A stretch of DNA of 32,221 nucleotides, taken from NCBI GenBank assembly GCA_031178475.1, contig JAPSIX010000006.1, positions 1 through 32,221 on the forward strand, given 5' to 3'. This document shows, in pieces, positions 10,159 to 18,270 of this stretch. Each line of letters begins with the position of its first letter. Position 1 is the first letter of the stretch. The notes beneath the pieces were generated by a model. It had not been told where the DNA came from and did not search any database. It was given only the letters and a program-made list of their open reading frames with translations. Source of the stretch: Microbacterium sp. (GTDB taxonomy: Bacteria > Actinomycetota > Actinomycetes > Actinomycetales > Microbacteriaceae). A program made the position numbers and the translations under genes.

Positions 10159-12285
10159 CTAGGCGTCGATGGCGTCGCGATCGAGGCGGTCGCTCGAGGT
10201 CATGATGAACTCGCGCCGGGGCGCCACCTCGTTGCCCATCAGCAGTTCGAACGTGCGCACCGCGGCGTCGGCCGCTTCGGCGTCGCCCAGAGTGACCCGG
10301 CGCAGCAGCCGGCCGGAGCGGTCCATCGTCGTGTTCGCCAGCTGATCGGCATCCATCTCGCCCAGGCCCTTGTACCGCTGGATGGGGTCCTGCCAGCGCT
10401 TGCCGGCCTTCTGCAGCTTCGTCAGCAGAGCGTGCAGCTCCGCCTCCGAGTAGGTGTAGATGGTCTCGTTGGGCTTCGACCCCGGGTTCATCACGATCAC
10501 GCGGTGCAGCGGAGGGACCGCCGCGTACACGCGCCCCGCCTCGACCAGTGGGCGCATGTAGCGGAAGAAGAGAGTGAGCAGCAGCGTGCGGATGTGCGCG
10601 CCGTCGACGTCGGCGTCACTCATCAGGATGACCTTGCCGTACCGTGCGGCGTCGAGGTCGAACGTCCGACCTGAGCCGGCTCCGATCGTCGTGATGATCG
10701 CCGCGCACTCGGCGTTGCCGAGCATGTCGCTCACCGACGCCTTCTGCACGTTGAGGATCTTCCCGCGGATGGGCAGCAGTGCCTGGAACTCGCTGTTGCG
10801 GGCGTGCCTGGCCGTGCCGAGGGCGGAATCGCCCTCCACGATGAACAGCTCACTGCGGCTCACGTCGCTGGATCGGCAGTCCACGAGCTTCGCCGGCAGC
10901 GAAGACGACTCCAGCGCCGTCTTACGGCGCTGAGTCTCCTTGTGGGCGCGGGCCGAGATGCGCGCCTTCATCTCGGAGACGACCTTGTCCAGCAGCATGG
11001 ATGCCTGGTTCTTGTCGTCGCGCTTGGAAGAGGTGAAGCGTTCGGCGAGCTGCTTGCGAACCACCTGCGCGACGATGCTGCGCACGGCGGGTGTGCCCAG
11101 GACCTCCTTTGTCTGCCCCTCGAACTGCGGCTCGGGCAGCGACACGGTGAGCACGGCGGTGAGACCGGCGAGCACGTCGTCCTTCTCGAGCTTGTCATTG
11201 CCCGCCTTCAGACGACGGGCATTCTGCTCGACCTGGCCCCGCAGCGTCTTCAGCAGCTCCTGTTCGAAGCCCTGCTGGTGAGTGCCGCCCTTCGGCGTGG
11301 CGATGATGTTCACGAACGAGCGGATCACGGTGTCGTAACCGGTGCCCCACCTCAGGGCGATGTCGACCGCGCATTCGCGCTGCACCTCGGTCGCGCGCAT
11401 CGAGCCGTCCGGCTGCAGCACCGGAACCGTCTCGGTGAACGACCCGGTGCCCTGCAGTCGCCAGGTGTCGGTGACCGGTGCATCCGGGGCGAGGTAGTCC
11501 ACGAACTCGGCGATGCCACCCTCGTACAGGTACGAGGTCTCGACGGGAGCAGCCGGTGCGGCATCCGTCTCGGTGATCGGCGCGTCGGGCCGGGGACGCT
11601 CATCGCGGATCAGCAGCTCGAGGCCGGGTACGAGGAACGCGGTCTGCCGTGCACGGTTCTCGAGCTCTGCGAGCTGGAAGGCGGCGTCCTTCGTGAAGAT
11701 CTGCCGGTCGGCCCAGTAGCGAACCCGTGTGCCGGTGACGCCCTTGGGCGCCTTGCCGATCACGCGCAGCTCGCTGCGCTCCTCGAACGGAGTGAAAGGC
11801 GCGTCGGGCCGCGGCTCGCCGTCGTCGGCGAAGATGCCCGGCTCTCCGCGGTGGAACGACATGGCGTACGTCTTGCCGCCGCGGTCGACCTGCACGTCGA
11901 GCCGCTCCGAAAGCGCGTTGACGACCGACGCCCCGACGCCGTGCAGACCACCGGATGCCGCATACGAGCCGCCGCCGAACTTTCCGCCCGCGTGCAGCTT
12001 GGTGTAGACGACCTCGACGCCGGACAGGCCGGTGCGCGGCTCGATGTCCACCGGCACGCCGCGGCCGCGGTCGCGCACCTCGACGCTGCCGTCGGAATGC
12101 AGCACGATGTCGATCCGCGAGCCGTTGCCCGCGACGGCCTCGTCGACGGAGTTGTCGATGATCTCCCAGAGGCAGTGCATGAGACCCGGCGAGCCGTTCG
12201 AGCCGATGTACATGCCCGGTCGCTTCCGTACCGCCTCGAGCCCCTCGAGCACCTGCAGATGATGGGCGGAATACTCGGCAGTCAC
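10159..12285 (-). CDS. parE: DNA topoisomerase IV subunit B
   Basis: ATPase subunit of topoisomerase IV. 708 residues from GTG 12285. The GHKL ATPase domain is clear: EIIDNSVDEA with the catalytic Glu-Asn, the DRGRGVPVD loop, and GGLHGVGASVVNALS. The transducer domain follows, then the TOPRIM domain with LFIVEGDSALGTA, and SDADVDGAHI carrying the metal-binding Asp pair, then the C-terminal RYKGLGEMDADQL. A proline-rich insertion near PRPDAPITETDAAPAAPVE lies in the transducer. The GTG is chosen because homology begins there (TAEYSAHHLQVLEGLEAVRKRPGMY-type start) and TAGAAT lies 8 nt upstream. It is divergent from the DUF7455 gene. Confidence 0.95.
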   Translation of the reverse strand: MTAEYSAHHLQVLEGLEAVRKRPGMYIGSNGSPGLMHCLWEIIDNSVDEAVAGNGSRIDIVLHSDGSVEVRDRGRGVPVDIEPRTGLSGVEVVYTKLHAGGKFGGGSYAASGGLHGVGASVVNALSERLDVQVDRGGKTYAMSFHRGEPGIFADDGEPRPDAPFTPFEERSELRVIGKAPKGVTGTRVRYWADRQIFTKDAAFQLAELENRARQTAFLVPGLELLIRDERPRPDAPITETDAAPAAPVETSYLYEGGIAEFVDYLAPDAPVTDTWRLQGTGSFTETVPVLQPDGSMRATEVQRECAVDIALRWGTGYDTVIRSFVNIIATPKGGTHQQGFEQELLKTLRGQVEQNARRLKAGNDKLEKDDVLAGLTAVLTVSLPEPQFEGQTKEVLGTPAVRSIVAQVVRKQLAERFTSSKRDDKNQASMLLDKVVSEMKARISARAHKETQRRKTALESSSLPAKLVDCRSSDVSRSELFIVEGDSALGTARHARNSEFQALLPIRGKILNVQKASVSDMLGNAECAAIITTIGAGSGRTFDLDAARYGKVILMSDADVDGAHIRTLLLTLFFRYMRPLVEAGRVYAAVPPLHRVIVMNPGSKPNETIYTYSEAELHALLTKLQKAGKRWQDPIQRYKGLGEMDADQLANTTMDRSGRLLRRVTLGDAEAADAAVRTFELLMGNEVAPRREFIMTSSDRLDRDAIDA

Positions 12286-12293
12286 GATTCCCG

Positions 12294-12299
12294 ATTCTA
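12294..12299 (-). promoter_or_regulatory. Putative -10 element for parE
   Basis: The minus strand reads TAGAAT, one base from the TATAAT consensus, followed by 8 nt and the GTG start. This implies a leaderless or nearly leaderless parE message. No -35 with usual spacing is visible. Confidence 0.5.
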
Positions 12300-12461
12300 T
12301 TCGCCCGATGCCACAATCCCCGCAGACACTCCCCGGGGAACGCGTCCTGCGGTCGGCGACGTACGCGCAGAGCGAAACACGCCGTGATCCGGGCATGCGC
12401 CGGCCGTACTCATGGTTGTATTGAGCATCCGACGAGGACAGACACCTGAGGAGGCACCGAG

Positions 12462-12674
12462 ATGAACGCTACGACTGAGCGAGAGACCGTCGAGTACCGC
12501 CTCACCGCCATGGACCGCTGCGACTCGTGCGGTGCGCAGGCCTACATCGCCGCCGAGGTGAACGGGTCGGAACTGCTGTTCTGCGCCCACCACGGACGCA
12601 AGTACGAAGAGAAGCTCCGAACCGTCGCCTCCAGCTGGCACGACGAGACGGCGCGCCTGATCGAAGCGGTCTGA
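12462..12674 (+). CDS. Small DUF7455-like zinc-ribbon protein
   Basis: 70 residues. A CxxC (CDSC, residues 21-24) and a C-terminal CxxH (CAHH) about 22 residues later suggest one zinc site. Phrases such as TAMDRCDSCGAQAY and LLFCAHHGRKYEEKL match a small conserved actinobacterial family (DUF7455, by recognition) that is often found between the principal sigma factor and parE. Function is unknown. The ATG has a strong ribosome site (GAGGAGG, 7 nt spacing). TATTGA at 12419-12424 is a weak -10 candidate. The gene is divergent from parE. Confidence 0.85.
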   Translation: MNATTERETVEYRLTAMDRCDSCGAQAYIAAEVNGSELLFCAHHGRKYEEKLRTVASSWHDETARLIEAV

Positions 12675-12692
12675 CCTCCCCGCACACGCCCC

Positions 12693-12720
12693 TGACGCCC
12701 GAGCCCGTGCCCGGGCGTCA
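12693..12720. terminator. Bidirectional hairpin ending DUF7455 and racemase genes
   Basis: Arms TGACGCCCG (12693-12701) and CGGGCGTCA (12712-12720) are perfect complements around a 10-base loop. The right arm includes the stop codon of the minus-strand racemase-like gene. Confidence 0.7.
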
Positions 12721-13770
12721 GCTGTATCTGCGCGGCACCAGTGGCGAGATCCGTGTGAGGATCTCCTCCCCCACGGTGTCGATGCGCTCTGCGAGTGCGG
12801 TGGCGTCGCGCTCGCCCCACTCGCCCGCTCCGAACAACCGCACGGAGTCGCCGATGCGCGCACCCGGCCAGGCCCGCACCGAGCTGACGGCGGACTCGAT
12901 CCGCACCACCTCCCTGGCACCTGCCCGGGTACCTGCGGGCATCCCGGCGAGCGTGGACGGGATGCCGTGCAGCCAGCCCGCCCCGATCAGCACCTCGTCA
13001 TCGCTCACGTCCACCACGCGCGCCTCGAGTGTCGCGATCGGCAGCGTACCCGGGATCACCGGTCCGTCGGCGGAGCGGATGCCGTAGCAGAAGGCTCCGA
13101 CGCGGCTGACCGTGCCGCGCAGTTCAGGCCGCCACCACGATGCGGCCGACGCGGTGAGGTGGAGTGCGGAGGGACGGCATCCGGCGTCCCTCACGACGTC
13201 GACGGCGGTGGCGAAGGCACGCGCGGCTTCGTCGTCTTCGGCGTCGCTGGCCTCGGCGAGATGGCTCCACACCCCCGCGAGTTCGATCAGACCGTCGCGC
13301 TCGGCGGCGCCGGCCTCGGCCACGGCGTCCGCCCACTCCTCCGGACGAAATCCGTTTCGATGCAGGCCGGTGTCGATCTTCAGGTGCACGCGGGCGGCGA
13401 CGTGCGCCGCCGACGCGGCTGCGACGACCCGCCGGAGATATGGTGCGGTGCCCACACCGAGATCGATATCGGCGTCGATCGCGGCGTGCACCTCATCGGG
13501 GTCAGACGTCGCCCAGGCGAACACGCGCGGACCGTCTCCGACGCGCGCGCGGATGCGCAGCGATGTCGGCACGTCGTATCCGCCATACATGGCGACGGGC
13601 TCCGGAGCCCCCAGAGAGGCGTCGACCATCTCCTCCAGGCCGTGTCCGTACGCGTCGTCCTTCATCACGAGCATGAGCTGTGATGGTGCGATGCGCTCCT
13701 GCACGGCCGCGATGTTGCACGCCAGCTGTGCGCGGGAGATCCGCAGTACGGGAGTGCTCAGTGCGTCCAT
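12718..13770 (-). CDS. Alanine-racemase-like protein with PLP lysine but no catalytic tyrosine segment
   Basis: 350 residues, fold type III PLP enzyme. The N-terminal barrel is complete: Lys37 in VMKDDAYGHG (PLP Schiff base), Lys131 and Arg138 in HLKIDTGLHRNGF, His170 in GVWSHLAEA, and SRVGAFCYGI at the barrel end. In the C-terminal domain the stretch that normally holds GxxVSYGxTY, including the second catalytic base (Tyr265 in the Geobacillus enzyme), is missing: VVDVSDDE runs straight into VLIGAGWLHGIPS. The VGRxxMD stretch is also replaced. Alone it should not be a normal alanine racemase. ATG 13770 follows AAGGCGG with about 9 nt spacing and overlaps the end of the upstream racemase-like gene by 13 bases. 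It is third in the operon with the ATP-grasp ligase. See the findings for the heterodimer idea. Confidence 0.88.
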   Translation of the reverse strand: MDALSTPVLRISRAQLACNIAAVQERIAPSQLMLVMKDDAYGHGLEEMVDASLGAPEPVAMYGGYDVPTSLRIRARVGDGPRVFAWATSDPDEVHAAIDADIDLGVGTAPYLRRVVAAASAAHVAARVHLKIDTGLHRNGFRPEEWADAVAEAGAAERDGLIELAGVWSHLAEASDAEDDEAARAFATAVDVVRDAGCRPSALHLTASAASWWRPELRGTVSRVGAFCYGIRSADGPVIPGTLPIATLEARVVDVSDDEVLIGAGWLHGIPSTLAGMPAGTRAGAREVVRIESAVSSVRAWPGARIGDSVRLFGAGEWGERDATALAERIDTVGEEILTRISPLVPRRYS

Positions 13771-14444
13771 TCGCGCACCGCCTTCAGCCCTGCCACCGTG
13801 ACGAGCTCGGCGACGTCCAGTCCGGTGAGCCGGGACCACATCGCGAGAGCGTCGCGCGCGGGTCCGTCACCGCCGAAATAGACGACGTCGCCGCCCTCGC
13901 GCACCGCCGCGTCACCGATGTCGACCACGCAGACATCCATGGCGACGCGCCCGACGATCGGATGAAGTTCCCCCGCCGCCTCCACCTGGGCGCGATTGCC
14001 CAGTGCCCGCACGACCCCCTGGGCGTACCCGCCGGTGACGAGCGCGACGGTCGTGTCTGCGACCGCACGGTGGGTGTAACCGTACGACACGGCCTCACCG
14101 GCGCGCAGCGGCTTCGTCGACAAGATCCGTCCGATCAGGCTCATGGCCGGCTCGAGGCCGGATCCGGGGAGCCCGAACAACTGCGCCGGCAGGATGTCGG
14201 GCCGGCCGACACCGCGCGCCGGGACTCCGTCGCGGGCGAGCTCTGGCACCACCTGCTCGTCGACCAGAACCTCACCCGCCCCCGCGTCCAGGACGATGCG
14301 CGACACCTCCCGCACGCCGTGCCCGTAGGCGTCCGCGCGGAGATCGGCGACACGACCTCCGGCGGCGATGGCGGCGGAGGCGTTGTCGCGCAGGGCGCGT
14401 GCCGACACCACGGCACGCGGCAGGCTCCTGGAGCCCGGGGTCAT
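13758..14444 (-). CDS. Short alanine-racemase-like protein with catalytic tyrosine but no PLP lysine
   Basis: 228 residues, against about 370 for alanine racemase. It begins with the first barrel strands (PRAVVSARALRDN), but the lysine is replaced: Arg36 in DLRADAYGHG. About 140 residues of barrel strands 3-7 are absent; after PELARDGV it resumes at RPDILPAQLFGLPGS, the barrel end. The C-terminal domain is complete, with Tyr121 in GEAVSYGYTHRA, TGGYAQGVVRAL, and Met169-Asp170 in VGRVAMD. It therefore carries exactly the elements missing from the next gene. ATG 14444 overlaps the ATP-grasp stop in an ATGA arrangement. There is no frameshift or stop that would make it a pseudogene, and codon use is like its neighbours. 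Confidence 0.88.
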   Translation of the reverse strand: MTPGSRSLPRAVVSARALRDNASAAIAAGGRVADLRADAYGHGVREVSRIVLDAGAGEVLVDEQVVPELARDGVPARGVGRPDILPAQLFGLPGSGLEPAMSLIGRILSTKPLRAGEAVSYGYTHRAVADTTVALVTGGYAQGVVRALGNRAQVEAAGELHPIVGRVAMDVCVVDIGDAAVREGGDVVYFGGDGPARDALAMWSRLTGLDVAELVTVAGLKAVREWTH

Positions 14445-15472
14445 CGGCGGCTGGCCTCGATCACGGGTCGGTGCTTCGCCCTGGAGCCGGTGCGGATGCC
14501 GGTGGCACTCACCCTGGTCTCGTAGAGCCCTGGCGTCCAGTTGCCCTCGATCAGCACCGGGCGGTCGGGACCGACCGCGACATCCCACCCGACGTACGGC
14601 ACGGTGGGCACCTCGCGGGCGGCGCGGTCGACCAGAGCGATGACCTCGTCCCACAGCGGCACCCGGAAGTCGACGATCGAGGCGCCGGAGTCGGGGTGCG
14701 CCTCGTAGCGACTGAGGTGCTTTCCGGTGTGGCCGGGGCCGAAGGACCGGCCGTCATCGTCGATCATCGTGAAGAACCCACCCCAGGTGAACTGGTCGCT
14801 CACGGCGCCTCGCCCGAACTTCTGCGCCGCCATCAGCACGTGCACGCGCGAGCCGTCGAAGAACGTGGCGACGCGGGTCGTGTTGACGGTGCCTGCACAG
14901 TACTCCGCGAGGTACGGATGCTGCACGATGGGCTCCTCGATGAGCCGCTCCCCGCGCTCGATCAGCTCCGCGCGGAGAGCGTCGAGGTCGGAGTGCTCGG
15001 CGGTGTCGTAGCGGAACACGCCCTTGCCCTCGCGACCGACCGGCTTCTTGGCGATGATCACCGGGTGCCGCTCCACGAAGGAGCGGAAATCGTCGAGCGT
15101 GCTGTCCTCGAGGTCGATCCACTCCCGGCCGAGGTACTCGGCGAAGCGCTTGTTGAACGACAGCTTGTTCTCGAACACCAGGACGTCGGTGCGGTCGTTC
15201 AGTGCGGCCGCGAGGTGATGCTGGATGAGAGACGTCATGAACGTCTTGCGCTCACGCCGCGTGAGCAGCGCGAAGTCGGCCTCGTAGTAGTCGATGTAGG
15301 CGGTGTCATGAAAGGCCGCCCAGACGAGCATGTCCACGAAGATGCGCGGCGCCCACTTGCCCTGCTCCTGCGCGATCTGCGTCGCGAACGCCCAGACGCG
15401 GCCGGCATCGAACGAGGTCGCTCGCTTCAGGAAGTACTTCACGCGCGCCATCAGGGCGACGTCTCGGGACAC
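14441..15472 (-). CDS. Sugar-transfer-associated ATP-grasp family ligase, copy 1
   Basis: 343 residues from GTG 15472. It resembles the ATP-grasp family PF14397, annotated as sugar-transfer associated. Recognisable parts: VIIAKKPVGREGKGVF (nucleotide-binding lysine and glycine-rich loop), EEPIVQHPYL, AGTVNTTRVATF, the GGFFTMIDDDG stretch, and VPYVGWDVAV...LIEGNW (metal-binding Glu and Asn). It should form an acyl phosphate and then an amide or similar bond; acceptor unknown. GTG 15472 is preferred because AAAGG lies 7 nt upstream, TACCAT (15515-15510) is a plausible -10, and the length then equals copy 2; ATG 15511 is the upstream alternative. It heads a coupled operon with the two racemase-like genes. 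Confidence 0.85.
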   Translation of the reverse strand: MSRDVALMARVKYFLKRATSFDAGRVWAFATQIAQEQGKWAPRIFVDMLVWAAFHDTAYIDYYEADFALLTRRERKTFMTSLIQHHLAAALNDRTDVLVFENKLSFNKRFAEYLGREWIDLEDSTLDDFRSFVERHPVIIAKKPVGREGKGVFRYDTAEHSDLDALRAELIERGERLIEEPIVQHPYLAEYCAGTVNTTRVATFFDGSRVHVLMAAQKFGRGAVSDQFTWGGFFTMIDDDGRSFGPGHTGKHLSRYEAHPDSGASIVDFRVPLWDEVIALVDRAAREVPTVPYVGWDVAVGPDRPVLIEGNWTPGLYETRVSATGIRTGSRAKHRPVIEASRR

Positions 15473-15554
15473 GGGCGAACCTTTCGACGCGGACAGATCA
15501 GAACGTCCCATGGTAGTCGCTCCGCCGCCGCGTTCCCCGTGAACAGGGGTCTGT

Positions 15555-15560
15555 TAGCCT
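15555..15560 (+). promoter_or_regulatory. Putative -10 element for leaderless ATP-grasp copy 2
   Basis: TAGCCT, then GGGTCG, then the GTG start at 15567. No ribosome site is present, so a leaderless message is the simplest reading. The element lies in the 94-base gap between the two divergent ATP-grasp genes. Confidence 0.5.
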
Positions 15561-15566
15561 GGGTCG

Positions 15567-16598
15567 GTGGATCAGAAGCGTTTGCGCATCCGGTACCTGT
15601 TCGACCGGGCACGGCGCCTCAATCCGACCCAGCTGATCGAGCTCGCCCGCCAGGTGAAGCGGGTCTCGAAAGCCCCGCTGCCGGTCATCATCGGCGACAT
15701 GCTGTGGTGCTCGGTGCGCTACGAGATGGGCTTTCGCGACTACGTGGTGTGGGACATCCGCATCCTGAAGGCCCGTGAGCGTGCCACCTGGATGACGCAT
15801 CCCAAGGCGTTCCGCCTGAACAAGACGCTGAACGCGCCGGAGTCGAAGACCATGCTCGGCGACAAGATGCGCTTCCTCACGGACTTCGCCGACCTGACCC
15901 GCCGCGACTGGATCGACGCGTCGACCGCGTCGGACGAGGATCTTCGCGCTTTCCTCGCGAAGCACCCCCGCGTGATCGCGAAGCCCGCGGCCGGCGAAGG
16001 GGGCGCGGGTATCGCGGTCTACGACGCGGCCGAGGTCGACGACGTCTCCGCCTGGCACGCCGAGCTGATCGAACGGGATCAGACGCTGCTCGAGCAGGTG
16101 CTCGAGCAGCACGACGACCTCAACGCGGTCTATCCCGACAGCGTGAACACCGTGCGCATGATCACTTACCGCGACCCCCAGGGCGAGCTGCACGTCATCG
16201 CCTCGGTGCTGCGCATCGGCAACGGCGCGGTCATCGACAACTTCGCCTCCGGTGGCATGTTCACCATGCTCGACGACGAGGGCGTGGCCCTGTACCCCGC
16301 TGTCGACAAGCAGTCGAACATCTACCGACAGCACCCGGTGACGGGCACGACCATCCAGGGCATTCGGGTGCCGTTCTACGACCAGGTGGTGGAGATGGTC
16401 GCCGAGGCGTCCAAGCGCCTGCCGTCGGTGCCCTATGTCGGCTGGGACATCGCCATCACTCCCGACGGTCCCGCGCTGATCGAGGCGAACCACAATTCGA
16501 GCGTGTTCCAGATGAAGCCGTCGGCGTCTGGCATCCGCACCGGCCTGCTGCACCGTTACCGCGAGGCGATCGGCGCGGACGTCGTCGACAAGAGGTAA
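15567..16598 (+). CDS. Sugar-transfer-associated ATP-grasp family ligase, copy 2
   Basis: 343 residues, paralogous to the divergent copy 1. Shared landmarks: DMLxW near residue 48, VIAKPAAGEGGAGIAVYD for nucleotide binding, EQVLEQHDDL, DSVNTVRMITY, GGMFTMLDDEG, VPYVGWDIAI...LIEANHN, and SGIRTG near the end. The shared SGIRTG tail and VNTxR motif mark one subfamily with different acceptor-side residues (for example NHNSSVFQMKPS here against NWTPGLYETRVS in copy 1), so the two may use different substrates. It converges on murJ. Homologues are annotated as hypothetical or as hexapeptide/sugar-transfer proteins; no function is established to my knowledge. Confidence 0.88.
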   Translation: MDQKRLRIRYLFDRARRLNPTQLIELARQVKRVSKAPLPVIIGDMLWCSVRYEMGFRDYVVWDIRILKARERATWMTHPKAFRLNKTLNAPESKTMLGDKMRFLTDFADLTRRDWIDASTASDEDLRAFLAKHPRVIAKPAAGEGGAGIAVYDAAEVDDVSAWHAELIERDQTLLEQVLEQHDDLNAVYPDSVNTVRMITYRDPQGELHVIASVLRIGNGAVIDNFASGGMFTMLDDEGVALYPAVDKQSNIYRQHPVTGTTIQGIRVPFYDQVVEMVAEASKRLPSVPYVGWDIAITPDGPALIEANHNSSVFQMKPSASGIRTGLLHRYREAIGADVVDKR

Positions 16599-16608
16599 GG
16601 CCGACGCG

Positions 16609-16634
16609 CAGCATCCTCGGTACGAGGGACGCTG
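16609..16634. terminator. Imperfect hairpin between ATP-grasp copy 2 and murJ
   Basis: CAGC(A)TCCTCG and CGAGG(GAC)GCTG pair with small mismatches around GTA, in the 40-base gap between convergent stops. It is a plausible but not strong terminator. Confidence 0.4.
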
Positions 16635-16638
16635 GGGA

Positions 16639-18222
16639 TCAGCCCCGGCGGCGGATGGTGCGCAGCGCCGTCTTCAGCTCCGGCACGCGGAACGTCGCGA
16701 GCAGCGCGACGTAGACGCCGGCGGAGACGAGCGCGACGAGCGCGGCGCCGACGGCGCCCCACAGCCTCTCCTGCATCATCCAGCCGTCCATGCCGCCGGT
16801 GAGCAGGAAGACCCCGTAGCCCGCGAGTCCGGCCGGCACCGCCATCAGAGCGAAGCGCAACAGCGCGCGCCAGGTCGGTCCGAGGCCGAGCGGGCCCAGC
16901 TTGCGCCGGAGAAGGATGGTCGCGACGATCGTCTGGATGATGCCGGATGCCGACTGCGCGAGCGCCACGGCGGCGGCACGGAACTCGAGTGGGGTAGTGA
17001 AGGCGACCGCGAGGGTCAGGAGGAGCACGAGCGCGGCCTGCACGAGCGTGAAGACGAACGGTGTGCGCGCGTCGCCGTACGCGTAGAACGTGCGCTGCAC
17101 GATGAACAGCACGGCCATCGGCAGCAGGCTCACCAGGAAAGCGAGCAGCACGGGTGCGATCGCGGCGGCCGTCTGCGGGCTGTCGCTGAACAGACGCGAG
17201 ACCGGCAGCACGGCCGCAGCGACGGCGGCCGTCGCCACGACGATGAACAGGCCGAGGATACGGATCGACTGGGCGACGTCCGCACGCAGATCCTCGTGGC
17301 GCTCTGCGGCGGCGTGCTCGCTGATGCGGGTGAAGTAGGGCGTCCCGATGGCGAGGATGATGAGCGAGTAGGGCACCATGTACACGAGCCACGCCGTCTG
17401 GGACGCGAAGACCGACGCGTGCTCGCCCGACGACGGCGTCACCACGCGCGACTGGACGATGCCGACCAGCTGACCGAGCAGCGCCGTGAGGAACGTCCAC
17501 GTCGCAAGCCGCCCCATATGGCCGAGACCCATCCCGCGCCAGCGGAAGTCCAGCCGCAGCGGGATACCCGCGCGCCGCCAGAACAGCGCCAGGATGACCG
17601 TCTGCGCGACGACGCCGAAGGTCGCCGTGCCGGCGAGCGTCATCACCATCGCCGTATCCCAGCCGGCGAGCGAGCTGCGGCTCTGGCCGAACAGCACGAT
17701 GAACAGGGCGAAGCCCGCGATGGACACGATGTTGTTGACGATGGGCGCCCAGGCGTAAGGCGTGAAGATCTTGCGGGCGTTGAGGATCTCGCCGAGCAGG
17801 GCGAACATGCCGTAGAAGAACAGCTGCGGGATGCACCAGTAGGCGAAGTGCGTGGCGAGGGCGTGCTGCTCAGGACCGAAATCCGCGAACAAGCTGATCA
17901 GGAGCGGCGCGCAGAGCGTGGCCACCAGCGTGACACCCGCGAGGAGCAGGGATCCGAGCGTCAACAGCTTCGCGAGGAAGTCGTGCCCCTGGTCGCGCTG
18001 GGCGCTGGCCCGCACGACCTGGGGAACGATCACGCCGGTCAGCACGCCGGCAGAGATCACCTGGTAGATGTTGTTCGGCAGCTGATTCGCGACGGCGAAC
18101 GCGTCGGAGGCCTGGCCGATCGTGTTGATCGCCGCGACGAGCACGATCGACCGCAACAGCCCGCTGAGGCGGGACGCGAGAGTCCCCGCCGCGATCGTGG
18201 CGCTGGCGCGACCGAGTCCCAT
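16639..18222 (-). CDS. murJ: Lipid II flippase MurJ (MviN family)
   Basis: 527 residues, polytopic, with about 14 hydrophobic segments as expected for the MOP-superfamily flippase that moves lipid II across the membrane. Landmarks: the N-terminal ASRLSGLLRSIVLVAAINT, SDAFAVANQLPNNIYQVISAGVL, VPQVVRA, GEILNARKIF, and YSLIILAIGTPYFTRISEHAA. The long C-terminal pseudokinase extension known from mycobacterial MviN is absent. It starts 48 bases after the CofE-like gene on the same strand, so rpoD, the CofE-like gene and murJ are probably co-transcribed. Its position beside ligase and racemase genes points to cell-wall work. Confidence 0.93.
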   Translation of the reverse strand: MGLGRASATIAAGTLASRLSGLLRSIVLVAAINTIGQASDAFAVANQLPNNIYQVISAGVLTGVIVPQVVRASAQRDQGHDFLAKLLTLGSLLLAGVTLVATLCAPLLISLFADFGPEQHALATHFAYWCIPQLFFYGMFALLGEILNARKIFTPYAWAPIVNNIVSIAGFALFIVLFGQSRSSLAGWDTAMVMTLAGTATFGVVAQTVILALFWRRAGIPLRLDFRWRGMGLGHMGRLATWTFLTALLGQLVGIVQSRVVTPSSGEHASVFASQTAWLVYMVPYSLIILAIGTPYFTRISEHAAAERHEDLRADVAQSIRILGLFIVVATAAVAAAVLPVSRLFSDSPQTAAAIAPVLLAFLVSLLPMAVLFIVQRTFYAYGDARTPFVFTLVQAALVLLLTLAVAFTTPLEFRAAAVALAQSASGIIQTIVATILLRRKLGPLGLGPTWRALLRFALMAVPAGLAGYGVFLLTGGMDGWMMQERLWGAVGAALVALVSAGVYVALLATFRVPELKTALRTIRRRG

Positions 18223-18270
18223 GCGTCGCCTTCCTGTCTCCTCGCCGCGGGCGAGCCCGTGCGGGGACGG

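Noticed and set aside
12718-13770. Calling the longer racemase-like gene an ordinary alr
   Set aside because: The catalytic tyrosine segment and Met-Asp motif are missing, so activity as a homodimer is doubtful.
12718-14444. The two racemase-like genes as fragments of one gene broken by a frameshift
   Set aside because: Both proteins have a barrel start and a C-terminal domain, and the losses are internal and in different places. Each has a plausible start and no internal stop.
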